DNA of 64,000 bases. It comes from Caldicellulosiruptor kronotskyensis 2002 (GTDB lineage: Bacteria; Bacillota; Thermoanaerobacteria; Caldicellulosiruptorales; Caldicellulosiruptoraceae). Below the pieces are notes generated by a model, which worked only from the letters and a program-made list of their open reading frames with translations, did not search any database and was not told the origin of the DNA. Location: positions 645,501-709,500 of the forward strand of contig NC_014720.1 of the NCBI RefSeq assembly GCF_000166775.1, given 5' to 3'. The position numbers and the translations under genes were made by a program. Positions 1-9,523 of this stretch are shown piece by piece; position 1 is the first letter of the stretch; every line of letters begins with the position of its first letter.

Positions 1-2227
1 AACCCTTGTGGCAACTCTACCTGCGTACTTGAACGCTTTGGAGGGCAAGGGTGTTCATATAGTAACTGTCAATGACTACTTGGCAAAAAGAGACGCTGAG
101 TGGATGGGACCTATTTACAATTTCTTGGGGCTTTCTGTTGGTGTTATAGTCCATGGACTTAGTCATGAAGAGAGGAAAAAAGCATACAACTGTGATATTA
201 CCTATGGTACAAATAACGAGTTTGGGTTTGATTACTTGCGAGACAACATGGCAATTTACAAAGAAGAACTTGTGCAAAGAGAGTTAAACTATGCAATAAT
301 CGATGAGGTTGACTCAATCTTGATTGATGAGGCAAGAACGCCTCTTATCATCTCAGGTCCTGCTGAGAAATCAACAGACCTTTACAAAAGAGCTGACAAT
401 TTTGTAAGAAGACTAAAACCTCTTTATTATAACAGTGATGATGACAAACAAATGCCTGATACAAACGGCTATGACTATATAGTAAACGAGAAAAGACACA
501 CAGTTTCGCTCACAGAAGAGGGTATCAAGAAGGCCGAGAAATATTTTGGTGTTACAAACTTAGCTGACCCAGAAAATGCAACGCTTCATCATCACATTAT
601 CCAGGCATTGAAAGCCCATGCTCTTATGAAAAGAGATAGGGACTATGTTGTAAAAGATGGGCAGGTAATAATTGTTGATGAGTTCACAGGAAGATTGATG
701 TACGGACGAAGGTTTTCGGAGGGGCTTCACCAAGCAATAGAGGCAAAAGAAGGTGTGAGGATAGAAAGAGAGAGCAAAACTTTAGCAACAATAACTTTTC
801 AGAACTATTTCAGGCTTTACAAAAAACTTGCTGGTATGACAGGTACTGCAAAAACTGAAGAGCAGGAGTTCAGAGAGATTTACAAGCTTGATGTTATAGA
901 AATTCCAACTCATAAACCAATGATAAGAATTGACCATCCAGACAAGGTTTACAAGACAGAAAAGGCAAAGTTTGAAGCAATTGTTCAGGAGATTGTTGAG
1001 ACTCATAAGAAAGGCCAGCCTGTTTTGGTTGGTACAGTGTCAATTGAGAAGTCTGAGATGCTGAGCGAGATGCTCAAAAAACATGGTATAAAACATGAAG
1101 TTTTAAATGCGAAACATCATGAAAAAGAGGCAATGATAATTGCAAAGGCTGGTCAAAGAGGTGCTGTAACAATTGCAACCAACATGGCAGGCCGTGGAAC
1201 AGACATTGTTTTGGGCGAGGGTGTTGCTGAGCTTGGTGGACTCAAAGTAATCGGCACAGAAAGACATGAGAGCAGGCGAATAGACAACCAGCTTCGTGGA
1301 AGAGCCGGCCGTCAGGGTGACCCTGGTGAATCAAGGTTCTATGTATCATTGGAAGACGATTTAATGAGACTTTTTGGTTCAGAGAGGATTAAAAATCTTG
1401 TTGAATCGCTGGGCTTGCCTGATGACCAGCCAATTGAACATAAGATCTTGTCTGATGCAATTGAAAAGGCACAAAAGAGGGTTGAGGCACGAAACTTCGA
1501 GATACGAAAACATCTTTTGCAGTTTGACGATGTTTTGAACAAGCAAAGAGAGATAATATACTCACAAAGGCGCAAGGTTTTAGAAGGCGAGAACTTAAGG
1601 GATTCTATCCTTGGCATGATAGATGAGCTTGTGGACTACAAGATAAAAATTTACACAGGCGAAAGTCCTCACCCTGAAGACTGGGATATAAAAGGTCTTT
1701 TGCAGGATTTGAAGTTTATATTCTTGGATAGTGAGCTTTCTGAGCAGGATGCAAAAAATATGACAAAACAGGAGCTGAAAGAAAAGCTCATCTCAATTGC
1801 AAAAGAAAAATATGAGAAGAAAGAACAAGAAATTGGCGAGCTTATGCGTGAGCTTGAAAGGGTTGTGCTTTTGCGAGTTGTTGACATGCACTGGATGGAG
1901 CATATAGATGCTGTTGAGCAGCTGAGAGAAGGTATATCGCTTCGTGCGATTGGTCAAAAAGACCCAATAGTTGAGTTCAGGTTCGAAGCGTTTGAGATGT
2001 TTGATGAGATGATAAAGAGAATTCAGGAGGACACAATAAAGATTATACTTCATGCAAATGTTGAAAATATGCCTCAGAGAGAAAGAGTTGCAAAAGAAAT
2101 GTATGAAAATGCGCCATCAGACACGCCTGTAAGAAAACCTGTTGTAAAAACACAGAAGGTTGGGAGAAACGATCCATGTCCTTGCGGTAGCGGCAAAAAA
2201 TACAAAAAATGCTGTGGCGCAGTTTAA
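1..2227 (+). CDS. secA: SecA preprotein translocase ATPase, 5'-truncated by the window edge
   Basis: SecA is the cytoplasmic ATP-driven motor that pushes unfolded preproteins through SecYEG. The first visible residues, [13 protein letters not shown], follow the Walker A loop in this family, so the P-loop and N-terminus lie before the window. The GTG at base 8 is an internal Val codon, not a start. Visible landmarks are the Walker B segment [16 protein letters not shown] near residue 100 of the fragment, the conserved [10 protein letters not shown] of the second motor domain, and a C-terminal zinc-binding SEC-C tail [13 protein letters not shown] that contacts SecB or ribosomes in other bacteria. 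About 741 residues remain, ending at TAA. prfB follows after 39 bases, the order common in Firmicutes. Confidence 0.98.
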   Translation, partial: TLVATLPAYLNALEGKGVHIVTVNDYLAKRDAEWMGPIYNFLGLSVGVIVHGLSHEERKKAYNCDITYGTNNEFGFDYLRDNMAIYKEELVQRELNYAIIDEVDSILIDEARTPLIISGPAEKSTDLYKRADNFVRRLKPLYYNSDDDKQMPDTNGYDYIVNEKRHTVSLTEEGIKKAEKYFGVTNLADPENATLHHHIIQALKAHALMKRDRDYVVKDGQVIIVDEFTGRLMYGRRFSEGLHQAIEAKEGVRIERESKTLATITFQNYFRLYKKLAGMTGTAKTEEQEFREIYKLDVIEIPTHKPMIRIDHPDKVYKTEKAKFEAIVQEIVETHKKGQPVLVGTVSIEKSEMLSEMLKKHGIKHEVLNAKHHEKEAMIIAKAGQRGAVTIATNMAGRGTDIVLGEGVAELGGLKVIGTERHESRRIDNQLRGRAGRQGDPGESRFYVSLEDDLMRLFGSERIKNLVESLGLPDDQPIEHKILSDAIEKAQKRVEARNFEIRKHLLQFDDVLNKQREIIYSQRRKVLEGENLRDSILGMIDELVDYKIKIYTGESPHPEDWDIKGLLQDLKFIFLDSELSEQDAKNMTKQELKEKLISIAKEKYEKKEQEIGELMRELERVVLLRVVDMHWMEHIDAVEQLREGISLRAIGQKDPIVEFRFEAFEMFDEMIKRIQEDTIKIILHANVENMPQRERVAKEMYENAPSDTPVRKPVVKTQKVGRNDPCPCGSGKKYKKCCGAV

Positions 2228-2266
2228 TTCATAAATATATCTTATAGGAAGGAGTGGTCTTAAAGT

Positions 2267-3386
2267 ATGCTAATGCTTGAAGAAATTTTGCAAAGACTTG
2301 AAAAGGCAGAAGAAGATTTAAAAGAAATGAGGGTTTCTCTTTGACATTGATGGGCTGGAAAGTGAACTGAAATCCTTAGAGAATGAGACATCAAAACCTG
2401 AGTTCTGGCAAGACATAGAAAATTCCCAAAAAGTTTTGCAGAAGATAAAGAGAATAAAAGATAAAATAGAAAGATTCCAAAAGTTATACTCTCAATGGGA
2501 GGATTTAAAAGTCTTGACAGAGCTCAGTATAGAAGAAGGCAACCACGAGATGTCAGAAGAACTTGAAAAAGAGCTCATTAGCCTCGAAAGAAAAATAGAT
2601 GAATTTAAGATAGAAATTCTTTTAAACGGTCCATATGACAAAAATAATGCAATATTATCAATCCATGCTGGTGCAGGTGGCACAGAAGCTCAGGACTGGG
2701 CAGAGATGTTACTTAGGATGTACACGCGCTGGGCTGCAAAAAAAGGTTACAAGGTTGAAACTTTAGACATTCTGCCCGGTGAAGAGGCAGGTATTAAAAA
2801 TGTCACCATTCGAATAGTTGGTGAAAATGCTTATGGGTATTTAAAAGCTGAGAAAGGAGTTCACAGGCTTGTGAGGATATCACCTTTTGATGCGGCTGGA
2901 AGAAGACATACCTCCTTTGCAGCGGTTGAGGTCCTGCCCGAGGTTGAAGATGATACAGACATTGAGATAAAGGAAGAGGACCTTGAGATAGACACATACA
3001 GATCATCTGGTGCAGGTGGTCAGCATGTTAACAAAACAGAGTCAGCTGTCAGAATAAAGCATATTCCAACAGGTATTGTAGTTACATGCCAGAATGAGAG
3101 ATCTCAACATAAAAATAGAGAGATTGCTCTTAAAATCTTAAAAGCAAAACTTTTAGAACTCAAAGAAAAGGAAAGAAGAGAGAAGATCCAAAAACTTAAA
3201 GGTGAACAAACAGAGATTGGCTGGGGCAACCAAATTAGGTCATATGTATTTTGTCCGTACACTTTGGTAAAAGACCACAGGACAGAAGCAGAAGTAGGGA
3301 ATGTTGAGGCAGTAATGGACGGTGAGATAGATGTCTTCATAAATGCGTACCTCAAGAAATTTAGAAACGAGGAGGATGTTGCGTGA
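2267..3386 (+). CDS. prfB: Peptide chain release factor 2, made by programmed +1 frameshift
   Basis: RF2 reads UGA and UAA stop codons and triggers peptide release. Translation starts at ATG 2267 (GGAAGGAG at 2247-2254; ATG 2273 is an in-frame alternative). It runs 25 codons to CTT and meets TGA at 2342-2344, then continues in the +1 frame from GAC 2343, giving about 372 residues, the usual RF2 length. The stop-recognition tripeptide SPF lies near residue 203 and the catalytic GGQ in GAGGQHVNKTE near residue 250. The gene follows secA and its TGA overlaps the GTG of the cheW-like gene. The in-frame stop is the known RF2 autoregulatory site, not a mutation. Confidence 0.96.
2330..2345 (+). promoter_or_regulatory. 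RF2 autoregulatory frameshift site
   Basis: An internal Shine-Dalgarno-like AGGG (2330-2333) lies five bases before the slippery CTT TGA C (2339-2345). This is the conserved RF2 arrangement: when RF2 is scarce the ribosome pauses at UGA and slips +1 into the main frame. The downstream frame stays open from 2343 to the gene end. Confidence 0.93.
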
Positions 3387-3838
3387 AACAGTATGTAATT
3401 TTCAATGTAGGTGATTACAGCTTTGGGGTTGACATACTTGAGATTGTTGAGATTATAAAGCCAAACAAGATTGTAAAGGTACCAAGTATGCCCCAGTATG
3501 TTGAAGGGATTATTGATGTAAGAGGCACATCTGTTCCGGTTTACAACCTTGCAAAGCGTCTGGAGATTGAGTCGAAAGCAGAGACGCAAAAAATTATTAT
3601 TGTTGAGCTTTCCAAGTTCCAGCTTGGATTTTTGGTTGATGATGTCTCTGAGATACTCAAAATCGAAGATGACAAAATTGAAAAGGCAAATGAGAGCATC
3701 AGGGGAATCAAGCGAAAATTCATTGACTCAATTGCGCGTGTGGGAGATGACATGATTATCATTCTTGACCTTAAAAATGTGCTTACAATTGAAGAGGAAG
3801 AACAAATATCTGATATGCTGACAGATAAAAATCAATAA
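3383..3838 (+). CDS. cheW: CheW-like chemotaxis coupling protein
   Basis: A 151-residue protein that is a single CheW domain. It opens with YVIFNVGDYSFGVDILEIVEI and contains the typical GIIDVRGTSVPVYNL segment and the DDVSEIL stretch. CheW couples chemoreceptors to the kinase CheA at the inner membrane face. The GTG start overlaps the prfB stop (GTGA) and has a strong GAGGAGG site, which suggests translational coupling. No cheA, receptor or flagellar gene is nearby, so its partners must be elsewhere. A strong terminator follows directly. Confidence 0.9.
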   Translation: MKQYVIFNVGDYSFGVDILEIVEIIKPNKIVKVPSMPQYVEGIIDVRGTSVPVYNLAKRLEIESKAETQKIIIVELSKFQLGFLVDDVSEILKIEDDKIEKANESIRGIKRKFIDSIARVGDDMIIILDLKNVLTIEEEEQISDMLTDKNQ

Positions 3839-3854
3839 GATTTTTTTGAATATT

Positions 3855-3899
3855 AGGGGCTTTTTTTAAACATAAATTTTCTTGGAAAGCCCCTTTTTG
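3855..3899 (+). terminator. Intrinsic terminator after cheW
   Basis: AGGGGCTTT (3855-3863) pairs perfectly with AAAGCCCCT (3886-3894) and a T run follows. It ends the secA-prfB-cheW transcript before leuC. Confidence 0.85.
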
Positions 3900-3945
3900 T
3901 TTGCAAAAAACATGATATTTTTTATCAGAATAAAAAAATAAATAA

Positions 3946-3974
3946 TTGAAAACTGTATACAGGTATACTAAAAT
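3946..3974 (+). promoter_or_regulatory. Promoter for leuCDB
   Basis: TTGAAA (3946-3951), a 17-base spacer and TAAAAT (3969-3974) form a sigma-A-like promoter 37 bases before the leuC ATG. The spacer and -10 carry two GTATAC palindromes (3955-3960 and 3963-3968), a plausible operator. Confidence 0.6.
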
Positions 3975-4010
3975 AAATTTCAAAATAAGAGCAAGGGGTG
4001 AAATTTAAAT

Positions 4011-5300
4011 ATGACAAAACCGATGACAATGTCACAAAAGATTTTGGCATACCACGCAGGAAAAGAATATGTTGAACCAGGAGACTTGATTTTTGCAAAT
4101 GTTGACCTTGTTTTGGGGAATGACGTTACAACACCTGTTGCTATAAAGGAGTTTGAAAAGATAGGGATTGACAGGGTTTTTGACAAAGATAAAATTGCAA
4201 TAGTTCCAGACCATTTTACTCCAAACAAAGACATAAAGTCTGCTCAGCAGTGCAAGATGGTTCGCGAGTTTGCTAAAAAGTATGAGATTACAAATTATTT
4301 TGAAGTTGGCGAGATGGGCATTGAACATGCACTCTTGCCAGAAAAAGGACTTGTTGTGCCGGGTGATTTGGTAATTGGTGCAGATTCGCATACTTGCACA
4401 TATGGTGCACTTGGTGCTTTTTCAACAGGAATTGGTTCTACTGACATGGCATGTGCAATGGCAACAGGAAAGTGTTGGTTCAAAGTTCCAGAGGCCATTA
4501 AATTTATTCTCTACGGCAAAAAAACTGGCTGGACATCGGGAAAAGATATCATCCTTCACATTATTGGTATGATAGGTGTTGATGGTGCACTTTACAAGTC
4601 AATGGAATACACGGGAGAAGGTTTAAAATCACTTTCAATGGATGACAGGTTCACCATTGCTAACATGGCAATTGAAGCAGGTGCGAAAAATGGCATATTT
4701 GAGGTTGATGAAAAGACAATAGAGTATGTAAAACAGCACTCTACAAAGCCTTATAAGATATTCAAGGCAGACGAGGATGCAGAGTATTCACAGGTCTTTG
4801 AGATTGATATTTCAAAAATTAGACCCACAGTTGCCTTTCCACATCTTCCAGAGAATACAAAGACGATTGATGAGATAACAGAAAAGATTTATATTGACCA
4901 GGTTGTGATTGGTTCTTGCACAAATGGCAGAATTGAAGACTTGAGGATTGCAGCAAAGATCTTAAAAGGAAGAAAAGTTAAAAAAGGTCTCAGATGTATT
5001 ATATTCCCTACAACACAGAATATATACAAGCAGGCATTAAAAGAGGGACTCATTGAGATATTCATTGACGCTGGATGTGTTGTTTCAACACCAACTTGTG
5101 GTCCATGTCTTGGTGGACACATGGGAATTTTGGCAGATGGTGAGAAAGCTTTGGCAACAACAAATAGGAACTTTGTTGGCAGAATGGGTCATCCAAACAG
5201 TGAAGTGTATCTTTCATCGCCTGCAATTGCAGCTGCATCAGCAGTTTTGGGTTATATTGGTTCACCTGAAGAGCTTGGAATGAAAGGGGATGATGAATAG
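4011..5300 (+). CDS. leuC: 3-isopropylmalate dehydratase large subunit
   Basis: LeuC with LeuD isomerises 2-isopropylmalate to 3-isopropylmalate in leucine synthesis. The 429-residue length is that of the shorter LeuC/homoaconitase-type subunits rather than the roughly 466-residue enterobacterial form. The aconitase-family [4Fe-4S] ligands are visible: Cys in [10 protein letters not shown], in VIGSCTNGR and in TCGPCLGG. The last would-be ligand set is complete, so the enzyme should be active. The ATG has AAGGGGTG upstream. leuD starts right after its stop codon, so the pair is translated together. Confidence 0.96.
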   Translation: MTKPMTMSQKILAYHAGKEYVEPGDLIFANVDLVLGNDVTTPVAIKEFEKIGIDRVFDKDKIAIVPDHFTPNKDIKSAQQCKMVREFAKKYEITNYFEVGEMGIEHALLPEKGLVVPGDLVIGADSHTCTYGALGAFSTGIGSTDMACAMATGKCWFKVPEAIKFILYGKKTGWTSGKDIILHIIGMIGVDGALYKSMEYTGEGLKSLSMDDRFTIANMAIEAGAKNGIFEVDEKTIEYVKQHSTKPYKIFKADEDAEYSQVFEIDISKIRPTVAFPHLPENTKTIDEITEKIYIDQVVIGSCTNGRIEDLRIAAKILKGRKVKKGLRCIIFPTTQNIYKQALKEGLIEIFIDAGCVVSTPTCGPCLGGHMGILADGEKALATTNRNFVGRMGHPNSEVYLSSPAIAAASAVLGYIGSPEELGMKGDDE

Positions 5301-5801
5301 ATGATTTTTAAAGGAAAAGCTCATAAATATTATGATAATATTGATACAGACGTAATTATTCCTGCAAGGTATCTTAACACATCTGACCCAAATGAGCTTG
5401 CAAAGCATTGTTTAGAGGATTTGGATAAAGAGTTTGTGAACAAGGTTCAAAAAGGTGACATTTTAGTTGCTGGGAAAAACTTTGGATGTGGATCTTCAAG
5501 GGAACATGCACCAATTGCAATAAAGGCATGTGGAGTTTCTTGTGTCGTTGCAAAGTCATTTGCAAGAATTTTCTATCGAAATGCAATAAATATTGGTCTT
5601 CCAATTGTTGAGTGTGAAGAGGCAGTAGATGGTATAGAAGCTGGAGATGAGGTTGAGGTTGACCTTGTAAATGGAATAATTAAAAATCTAACAAAAGGTA
5701 AAGAGTTTAAAGCAAAACCCTTTCCAGAGTTTATGCAAAATATAATGAAAGCAGGCGGACTTATAGAGTTTGTAAAAGGAGAGTTGAAAAAAGATGCATA
5801 G
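5301..5801 (+). CDS. leuD: 3-isopropylmalate dehydratase small subunit
   Basis: A 166-residue swivel-domain subunit of isopropylmalate isomerase. It shows the family signature [13 protein letters not shown] near residue 57 and an N-terminal [16 protein letters not shown]. It begins at the base after the leuC stop and its last codons overlap the start of leuB by 8 bases, an arrangement that points to translational coupling of leuC, leuD and leuB. Confidence 0.96.
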   Translation: MIFKGKAHKYYDNIDTDVIIPARYLNTSDPNELAKHCLEDLDKEFVNKVQKGDILVAGKNFGCGSSREHAPIAIKACGVSCVVAKSFARIFYRNAINIGLPIVECEEAVDGIEAGDEVEVDLVNGIIKNLTKGKEFKAKPFPEFMQNIMKAGGLIEFVKGELKKDA

Positions 5802-6861
5802 GATAGCTGTAATTCCTGGAGATGGAATAGGTCCTGAAGTAATTGAACAAGCACTAATTGTTCTTGATAAAGTATCTTCAAAGTTTAGTATGAAGTTTGA
5901 ATATATATTCATTGATGCTGGCGGATGTGCAATTGACAAGTATGGTGTGCCAATTAGAGAGGAAGATTTAGAACTTGTTAAAAAATGTGAGGCAACATTA
6001 TTGGGTGCTGTTGGTGGACCAAAATGGGATGGACTTCCCGGAAATTTGAGACCTGAACAGGCGCTTTTGAAGCTCAGAGGAGGACTAAAAGTTTATGCAA
6101 ACCTGAGGCCTGCTGTGCTGTATGATGAGCTAAAGGATTCATCCCCGCTCAAAAAGGAGATTGTAGACAAGGGCATTGATATCCTGGTTGTAAGAGAGCT
6201 AATTGGTGGTATGTACTTTGGTCCAAAGGGAAGAGAAGAAAAAGATGGCGATGAAGTGGCTTATGACACAGAGGTGTATTCAAAAAGTGAAGTTAGAAGA
6301 ATTGCAAAGGTTGCGTTTGAAGCTGCCAGAAAGAGAAAGAAAAAAGTAACCTCTGTTGACAAGGCAAACATATTAGAATCATCAAGGCTCTGGAGAGAAA
6401 CTGTTGAAGAGGTTGCAAAAGATTATCCGGATGTGGAGCTAAATCACATGTATGTTGACAATGCGTCAATGCAGCTTGTAAAAGACCCATCACAGTTTGA
6501 TGTTATACTTACCTCTAATATGTTTGGGGATATTTTGTCAGATGAAGCATCAATGATTGTAGGGTCAATTGGGATGCTTGCTTCTGCATCGCTTGGTGAT
6601 AATAAGGTTGGTCTTTATGAACCAATTCACGGAACTGCTCCGGATATTGCAGGGCAAGATTTGGCAAACCCGATTGCAACAATTTTGTCTGCTGCGATGA
6701 TGCTGCGCTACAGCTTTGACATGGAAGATGCTGCAAAGGCTGTAGAAAATGCAGTAAAGATTGCTCTAAAAGAAGGATACAGAACAAGAGATATCTACAC
6801 AGAAAATTGTAAGCTTGTTGGAACAAAGCAGATGGGAAAAATCATTTGTGAAAATATCTAA
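5794..6861 (+). CDS. leuB: 3-isopropylmalate dehydrogenase
   Basis: LeuB oxidises and decarboxylates 3-isopropylmalate to 2-ketoisocaproate with NAD+. The 355-residue protein opens with [18 protein letters not shown]. It has the substrate-loop arginines in [22 protein letters not shown] (in part), the metal-binding [14 protein letters not shown], and the NAD-binding [10 protein letters not shown]. It overlaps leuD by 8 bases and ends the operon at a strong terminator. leuA and the ilv genes are not in this window. Confidence 0.96.
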   Translation: MHRIAVIPGDGIGPEVIEQALIVLDKVSSKFSMKFEYIFIDAGGCAIDKYGVPIREEDLELVKKCEATLLGAVGGPKWDGLPGNLRPEQALLKLRGGLKVYANLRPAVLYDELKDSSPLKKEIVDKGIDILVVRELIGGMYFGPKGREEKDGDEVAYDTEVYSKSEVRRIAKVAFEAARKRKKKVTSVDKANILESSRLWRETVEEVAKDYPDVELNHMYVDNASMQLVKDPSQFDVILTSNMFGDILSDEASMIVGSIGMLASASLGDNKVGLYEPIHGTAPDIAGQDLANPIATILSAAMMLRYSFDMEDAAKAVENAVKIALKEGYRTRDIYTENCKLVGTKQMGKIICENI

Positions 6862-6892
6862 AAGCTGCAGAAAATTTTCTGCAGCTTTTTTG
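6861..6892 (+). terminator. Intrinsic terminator after leuB
   Basis: A perfect palindrome built around AAAGCTGCAGAAAA (6861-6874) and its complement (6875-6888), followed by T residues. It begins on the last base of the leuB stop codon. Confidence 0.85.
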
Positions 6893-6894
6893 TG

Positions 6895-6923
6895 TTTAAA
6901 TTCTTTTTAAAGTAAGGTAAAAT
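6895..6923 (+). promoter_or_regulatory. Possible promoter for the aldo/keto reductase
   Basis: TTTAAA (6895-6900), 17 bases, then TAAAAT (6918-6923). The -35 is weak, but the spacing is right and the site lies between the leuB terminator and the next gene. Confidence 0.4.
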
Positions 6924-6974
6924 ATAAACATAAAGCATTTTTTAAATAAACCATACACTGGAGGGGTTTTTGAA

Positions 6975-8105
6975 ATGAAGTACAGACCCTTTGGGAAAAC
7001 AGACTTTATGGTGTCTGCTCTTGGATTTGGTGCAATGAGGTTACCAATCTTAGATGGTGACTATTCGAAGATTGACGAAGAAAAAGCAATTGAAATGCTG
7101 CATTTTGCAATCGACAATGGAATCAATTACATTGACACAGCGTATGTATATCATGGTGGTAACAGTGAAGTTTTGGTCGGTAAAGCTTTGAAAGGAGGAT
7201 ATAGAGAAAAGGTTAAGATTGCAACAAAACTTCCTGTCTGGCAGGTAAATAATTTTGATGATGCTGATAGGATTTTGGATGAGCAGCTAAAAAGACTTGA
7301 TACAAGCTACATTGACTTTTATCTTTTGCATGCTCTTAACAAAGACCACTGGAAGAAGTTAAAAGAGATGAATATCTTCAAGTGGATTGAAAAAGTGCTT
7401 CTTGAGGGTAAAATAAAATATATTGGGTTTTCGTTCCATGACGATGTAGCTACATTCAAAGATATTGTTGATAGCTACAACTGGACCTTCTGCCAAATAC
7501 AGTACAATATCCTCAACCGAAACTATCAGGCAGGGGAAGAGGGGCTCAAATACGCAGCTGCAAAAGGAATGGCAGTTGTTATCATGGAACCGCTTTTGGG
7601 TGGGAGACTTGCAAAAGAGCCGCCTCAAGAGATAAAACAGCTTTGGGAAAAAGCACCTATCAAAAGAACACCTGTTGAGTGGGCACTTTCATGGCTCTGG
7701 AACCAAAAAGAGGTGTCAGTTGTGCTAAGCGGTATGAGTACGCTCGATCAGGTAAAAGAAAATATTGAATATGCAAGTAAATATGAAGTGGGAAGTTTAA
7801 CTGACGAGGAACTTGAGCTTGTTGAAAAGGTTGCGCAAAAGTATAATGAGCTGAGAAAAGTCAACTGTACAGAGTGCAAATACTGTATGCCATGCCCACA
7901 GGGAATTGATATTCCTTGGAATTTTAGCATTTACAATCAGGCAAGCATGTATAACATGTTTGAAGAAATGAAGAATGACTATTTAAAAAAGGAAAAAGAG
8001 AGAGCTGAAAACTGTATAGAATGTGGCGTATGTGAAACAAAATGTCCACAAAATCTCCCAATTAGAGATCTTTTAAAAGAGGTTGCAGCTTATTTTTCGA
8101 AATAA
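6975..8105 (+). CDS. Aldo/keto reductase with C-terminal ferredoxin-type 4Fe-4S domain
   Basis: A 376-residue cytoplasmic oxidoreductase. Residues 1-270 form an aldo/keto reductase barrel that opens with RPFGKTDFMVSALGFGAMR; the catalytic Asp and Tyr are seen in YIDTAYVYHGG. Residues 290-370 carry two Cys clusters, CTECKYCMPCPQGID and CIECGVCETKCPQNL, which should bind [4Fe-4S] clusters. This fusion is common in anaerobic Firmicutes and suggests electron exchange with ferredoxin; the substrate is unknown. The ATG has GGAGGGG upstream. It is a single-gene unit between leuB and the rpsF operon. Confidence 0.88.
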   Translation: MKYRPFGKTDFMVSALGFGAMRLPILDGDYSKIDEEKAIEMLHFAIDNGINYIDTAYVYHGGNSEVLVGKALKGGYREKVKIATKLPVWQVNNFDDADRILDEQLKRLDTSYIDFYLLHALNKDHWKKLKEMNIFKWIEKVLLEGKIKYIGFSFHDDVATFKDIVDSYNWTFCQIQYNILNRNYQAGEEGLKYAAAKGMAVVIMEPLLGGRLAKEPPQEIKQLWEKAPIKRTPVEWALSWLWNQKEVSVVLSGMSTLDQVKENIEYASKYEVGSLTDEELELVEKVAQKYNELRKVNCTECKYCMPCPQGIDIPWNFSIYNQASMYNMFEEMKNDYLKKEKERAENCIECGVCETKCPQNLPIRDLLKEVAAYFSK

Positions 8106-8115
8106 AAATAGGTTA

Positions 8116-8145
8116 TTTACTTTGAAATGCATTTTGTGATAAAAT
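8116..8145 (+). promoter_or_regulatory. Promoter for rpsF-ssb-rpsR
   Basis: TTTACT (8116-8121) with an 18-base spacer (or TTACTT with 17) to TAAAAT (8140-8145). Transcription would start near 8152, leaving a leader of about 85 bases before rpsF. Confidence 0.5.
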
Positions 8146-8180
8146 ACTGCATGTTGTGGGAAGATAAAAATTCTTTCTTC

Positions 8181-8228
8181 CCTTGCTCCCAAAAAGAGCG
8201 TTGGGGGCCTTTAAGTCTATAAGGGAGG
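8181..8228 (+). promoter_or_regulatory. Structured rpsF leader, possible S6:S18 autoregulatory RNA
   Basis: GCTCCCAA (8185-8192) pairs with TTGGGGGC (8201-8208), one G-U pair, over an 8-base loop. The next bases CCTTTA can pair with TAAGG just before the ribosome site AAGGGAGGTG, which could hide it. Known S6:S18 leader motifs sit at this place in other bacteria, but I could not confirm the conserved core. Confidence 0.4.
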
Positions 8229-8236
8229 TGAAAGCT

Positions 8237-8527
8237 GTGGTTGAGAGAAAGTATGAAACAGTATTTATAATAAGCCCCACACTGGACGATGAGGCAAGAA
8301 ATAGCCTTATCGAAAAGTTCAAAAACCTTATCTCAAGCAATGGACAGCTTTTAAATGTTGAAGAGTGGGGAAAAAGAAGGCTTGCTTACAAGATTGACAA
8401 GCACGCAGAAGGGTATTATGTGCTGATGCAATTTATAAGCAAGCCTGAGTTCCCACGCGAGCTTGAGAGGGTTTACAGAATTACAGATGGGGTTATCAGG
8501 TTCTTGATTGTAAAGCTTGAAAAATAA
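8237..8527 (+). CDS. rpsF: Ribosomal protein S6
   Basis: A 96-residue S6 protein of the 30S platform that pairs with S18. It reads ERKYETVFIISPTLDDEARN at the start, typical of S6. I place the start at GTG 8237, six bases after AAGGGAGGTG; an upstream ATG in the same frame at 8183 lacks a ribosome site and would run through the leader hairpin. ssb and rpsR follow in the same direction, the classic S6-SSB-S18 operon. Confidence 0.95.
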   Translation: MVERKYETVFIISPTLDDEARNSLIEKFKNLISSNGQLLNVEEWGKRRLAYKIDKHAEGYYVLMQFISKPEFPRELERVYRITDGVIRFLIVKLEK

Positions 8528-8542
8528 GAGGGGGCGGCTTTT

Positions 8543-9031
8543 TTGAATAAGGTTATTTTGATGGGTCGCTTAACTCGCGACCCTGAGTTTAGGCTTACTG
8601 CCAACAATACCCCCGTTGCAAACTTCACGCTTGCTGTCAACAGACGTTTTAAACGCGAAAATGACCAGGATGCAGATTTTATTCCTATTGTTGCATGGAG
8701 CAGGCTTGCCGAGTTTTCAAAAAACTATCTCAAAAAAGGAAGGCAAGTTGTGGTAATAGGAAGACTTCAGCTTCGCACGTGGGATGATGAGGCAAATAGA
8801 CGTCACTATATCACTGAGGTTGTGGCGGAAGAGATTTATTTTGCAGAACCAAAACCTAAGGATGTACCTGTTGACAGCGAAGCAGAGGTAAAAGAAGACA
8901 TTATTTTGCCTGACTTAGATGAAGAGGCAATTGAAAGCGAACTTGAAAACTTTTTTGAAGAGGATGTAAAGATTCCATCAAAAAACAACAATGACGTTGA
9001 TGATGGTATTGAAGACGACCTGCCATTTTAG
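8543..9031 (+). CDS. ssb: Single-stranded DNA-binding protein
   Basis: SSB coats single-stranded DNA in replication and repair. The protein has 162 residues: an N-terminal OB-fold starting NKVILMGRLTRDPEFR, an acidic low-complexity linker, and the C-terminal tip DDLPF that recruits partner proteins. It starts at TTG 8543 with AGAGGGGG upstream. The uncommon start codon is supported because NKVILMGRLTRDPE is the canonical SSB N-terminus. Lies between rpsF and rpsR. Confidence 0.96.
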   Translation: MNKVILMGRLTRDPEFRLTANNTPVANFTLAVNRRFKRENDQDADFIPIVAWSRLAEFSKNYLKKGRQVVVIGRLQLRTWDDEANRRHYITEVVAEEIYFAEPKPKDVPVDSEAEVKEDIILPDLDEEAIESELENFFEEDVKIPSKNNNDVDDGIEDDLPF

Positions 9032-9068
9032 ATAAAGAGGAAATTTAAGAAAAAAGGAGGGAAAAGGT

Positions 9069-9347
9069 TTGAACAACAATCAAAATCTGCAGCAAGCTCA
9101 AGCTACTCAAACAATGGAAAGAGTTAGCTCAAGACAGAAAAAGAAAAAGAGAGTATGTTCATTCTGTGTTGAGAGAATATATGAGATAGATTACAAAGAT
9201 GTAAACAGGCTCAAGAAATTCCTTACAGAAAGAGGCAAAATAATGCCAAGAAGAACAACTGGCAACTGTGCAAGACATCAAAGACAGCTAACACGAGCTA
9301 TCAAGCGCGCAAGAATCTTAGCACTTTTGCCGTTTATAGTTGAATAA
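9069..9347 (+). CDS. rpsR: Ribosomal protein S18
   Basis: A 92-residue S18 protein, partner of S6 on the 30S subunit. The core [20 protein letters not shown] and the C-terminal [20 protein letters not shown] are diagnostic. It starts at TTG 9069 after a GGAGGG site; the first 15 or so residues are a Gln/Asn-rich extension with no recognised function. Last gene of the operon, followed by a strong terminator. Confidence 0.96.
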   Translation: MNNNQNLQQAQATQTMERVSSRQKKKKRVCSFCVERIYEIDYKDVNRLKKFLTERGKIMPRRTTGNCARHQRQLTRAIKRARILALLPFIVE

Positions 9348-9373
9348 GTTCCTTTTATAAAAAGAATATAAAT

Positions 9374-9418
9374 AAACCTCCTTCTATAGTGATAAAATTA
9401 GAAGGAGGTTTTATTTTT
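9374..9418 (+). terminator. Intrinsic terminator after rpsR
   Basis: A 13-bp perfect stem, AAACCTCCTTCTA (9374-9386) with its complement (9399-9411), followed by TTTATTTTT. Confidence 0.88.
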
Positions 9419-9440
9419 GTGTGGTTTTATTTAATATTTA

Positions 9441-9469
9441 TTGATATTTGAAATGTTTTTGTGTAAAAT
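9441..9469 (+). promoter_or_regulatory. Promoter for the GH106-like gene
   Basis: TTGATA (9441-9446), 17 bases, TAAAAT (9464-9469), 54 bases before the ATG at 9524. Confidence 0.65.
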
Positions 9470-9523
9470 TTTTATTAAATAAAGCCAAAATCAATCTAAT
9501 AAATGTGAAAGGGGAAGCATACA

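Noticed and set aside
8-10. GTG at base 8 as the start of secA
   Set aside because: Family alignment from memory puts this Val just after the Walker A loop; the gene clearly begins before the window.
1793-2053. Opposite-strand reading frames inside secA and other large genes
   Set aside because: They are low-complexity shadows of the coding strand without ribosome sites or known motifs.
2267-2344. prfB as a pseudogene because of the in-frame TGA after 25 codons
   Set aside because: The CTT TGA C context with an AGGG upstream is the conserved RF2 programmed frameshift site, and the +1 frame is open to the end.
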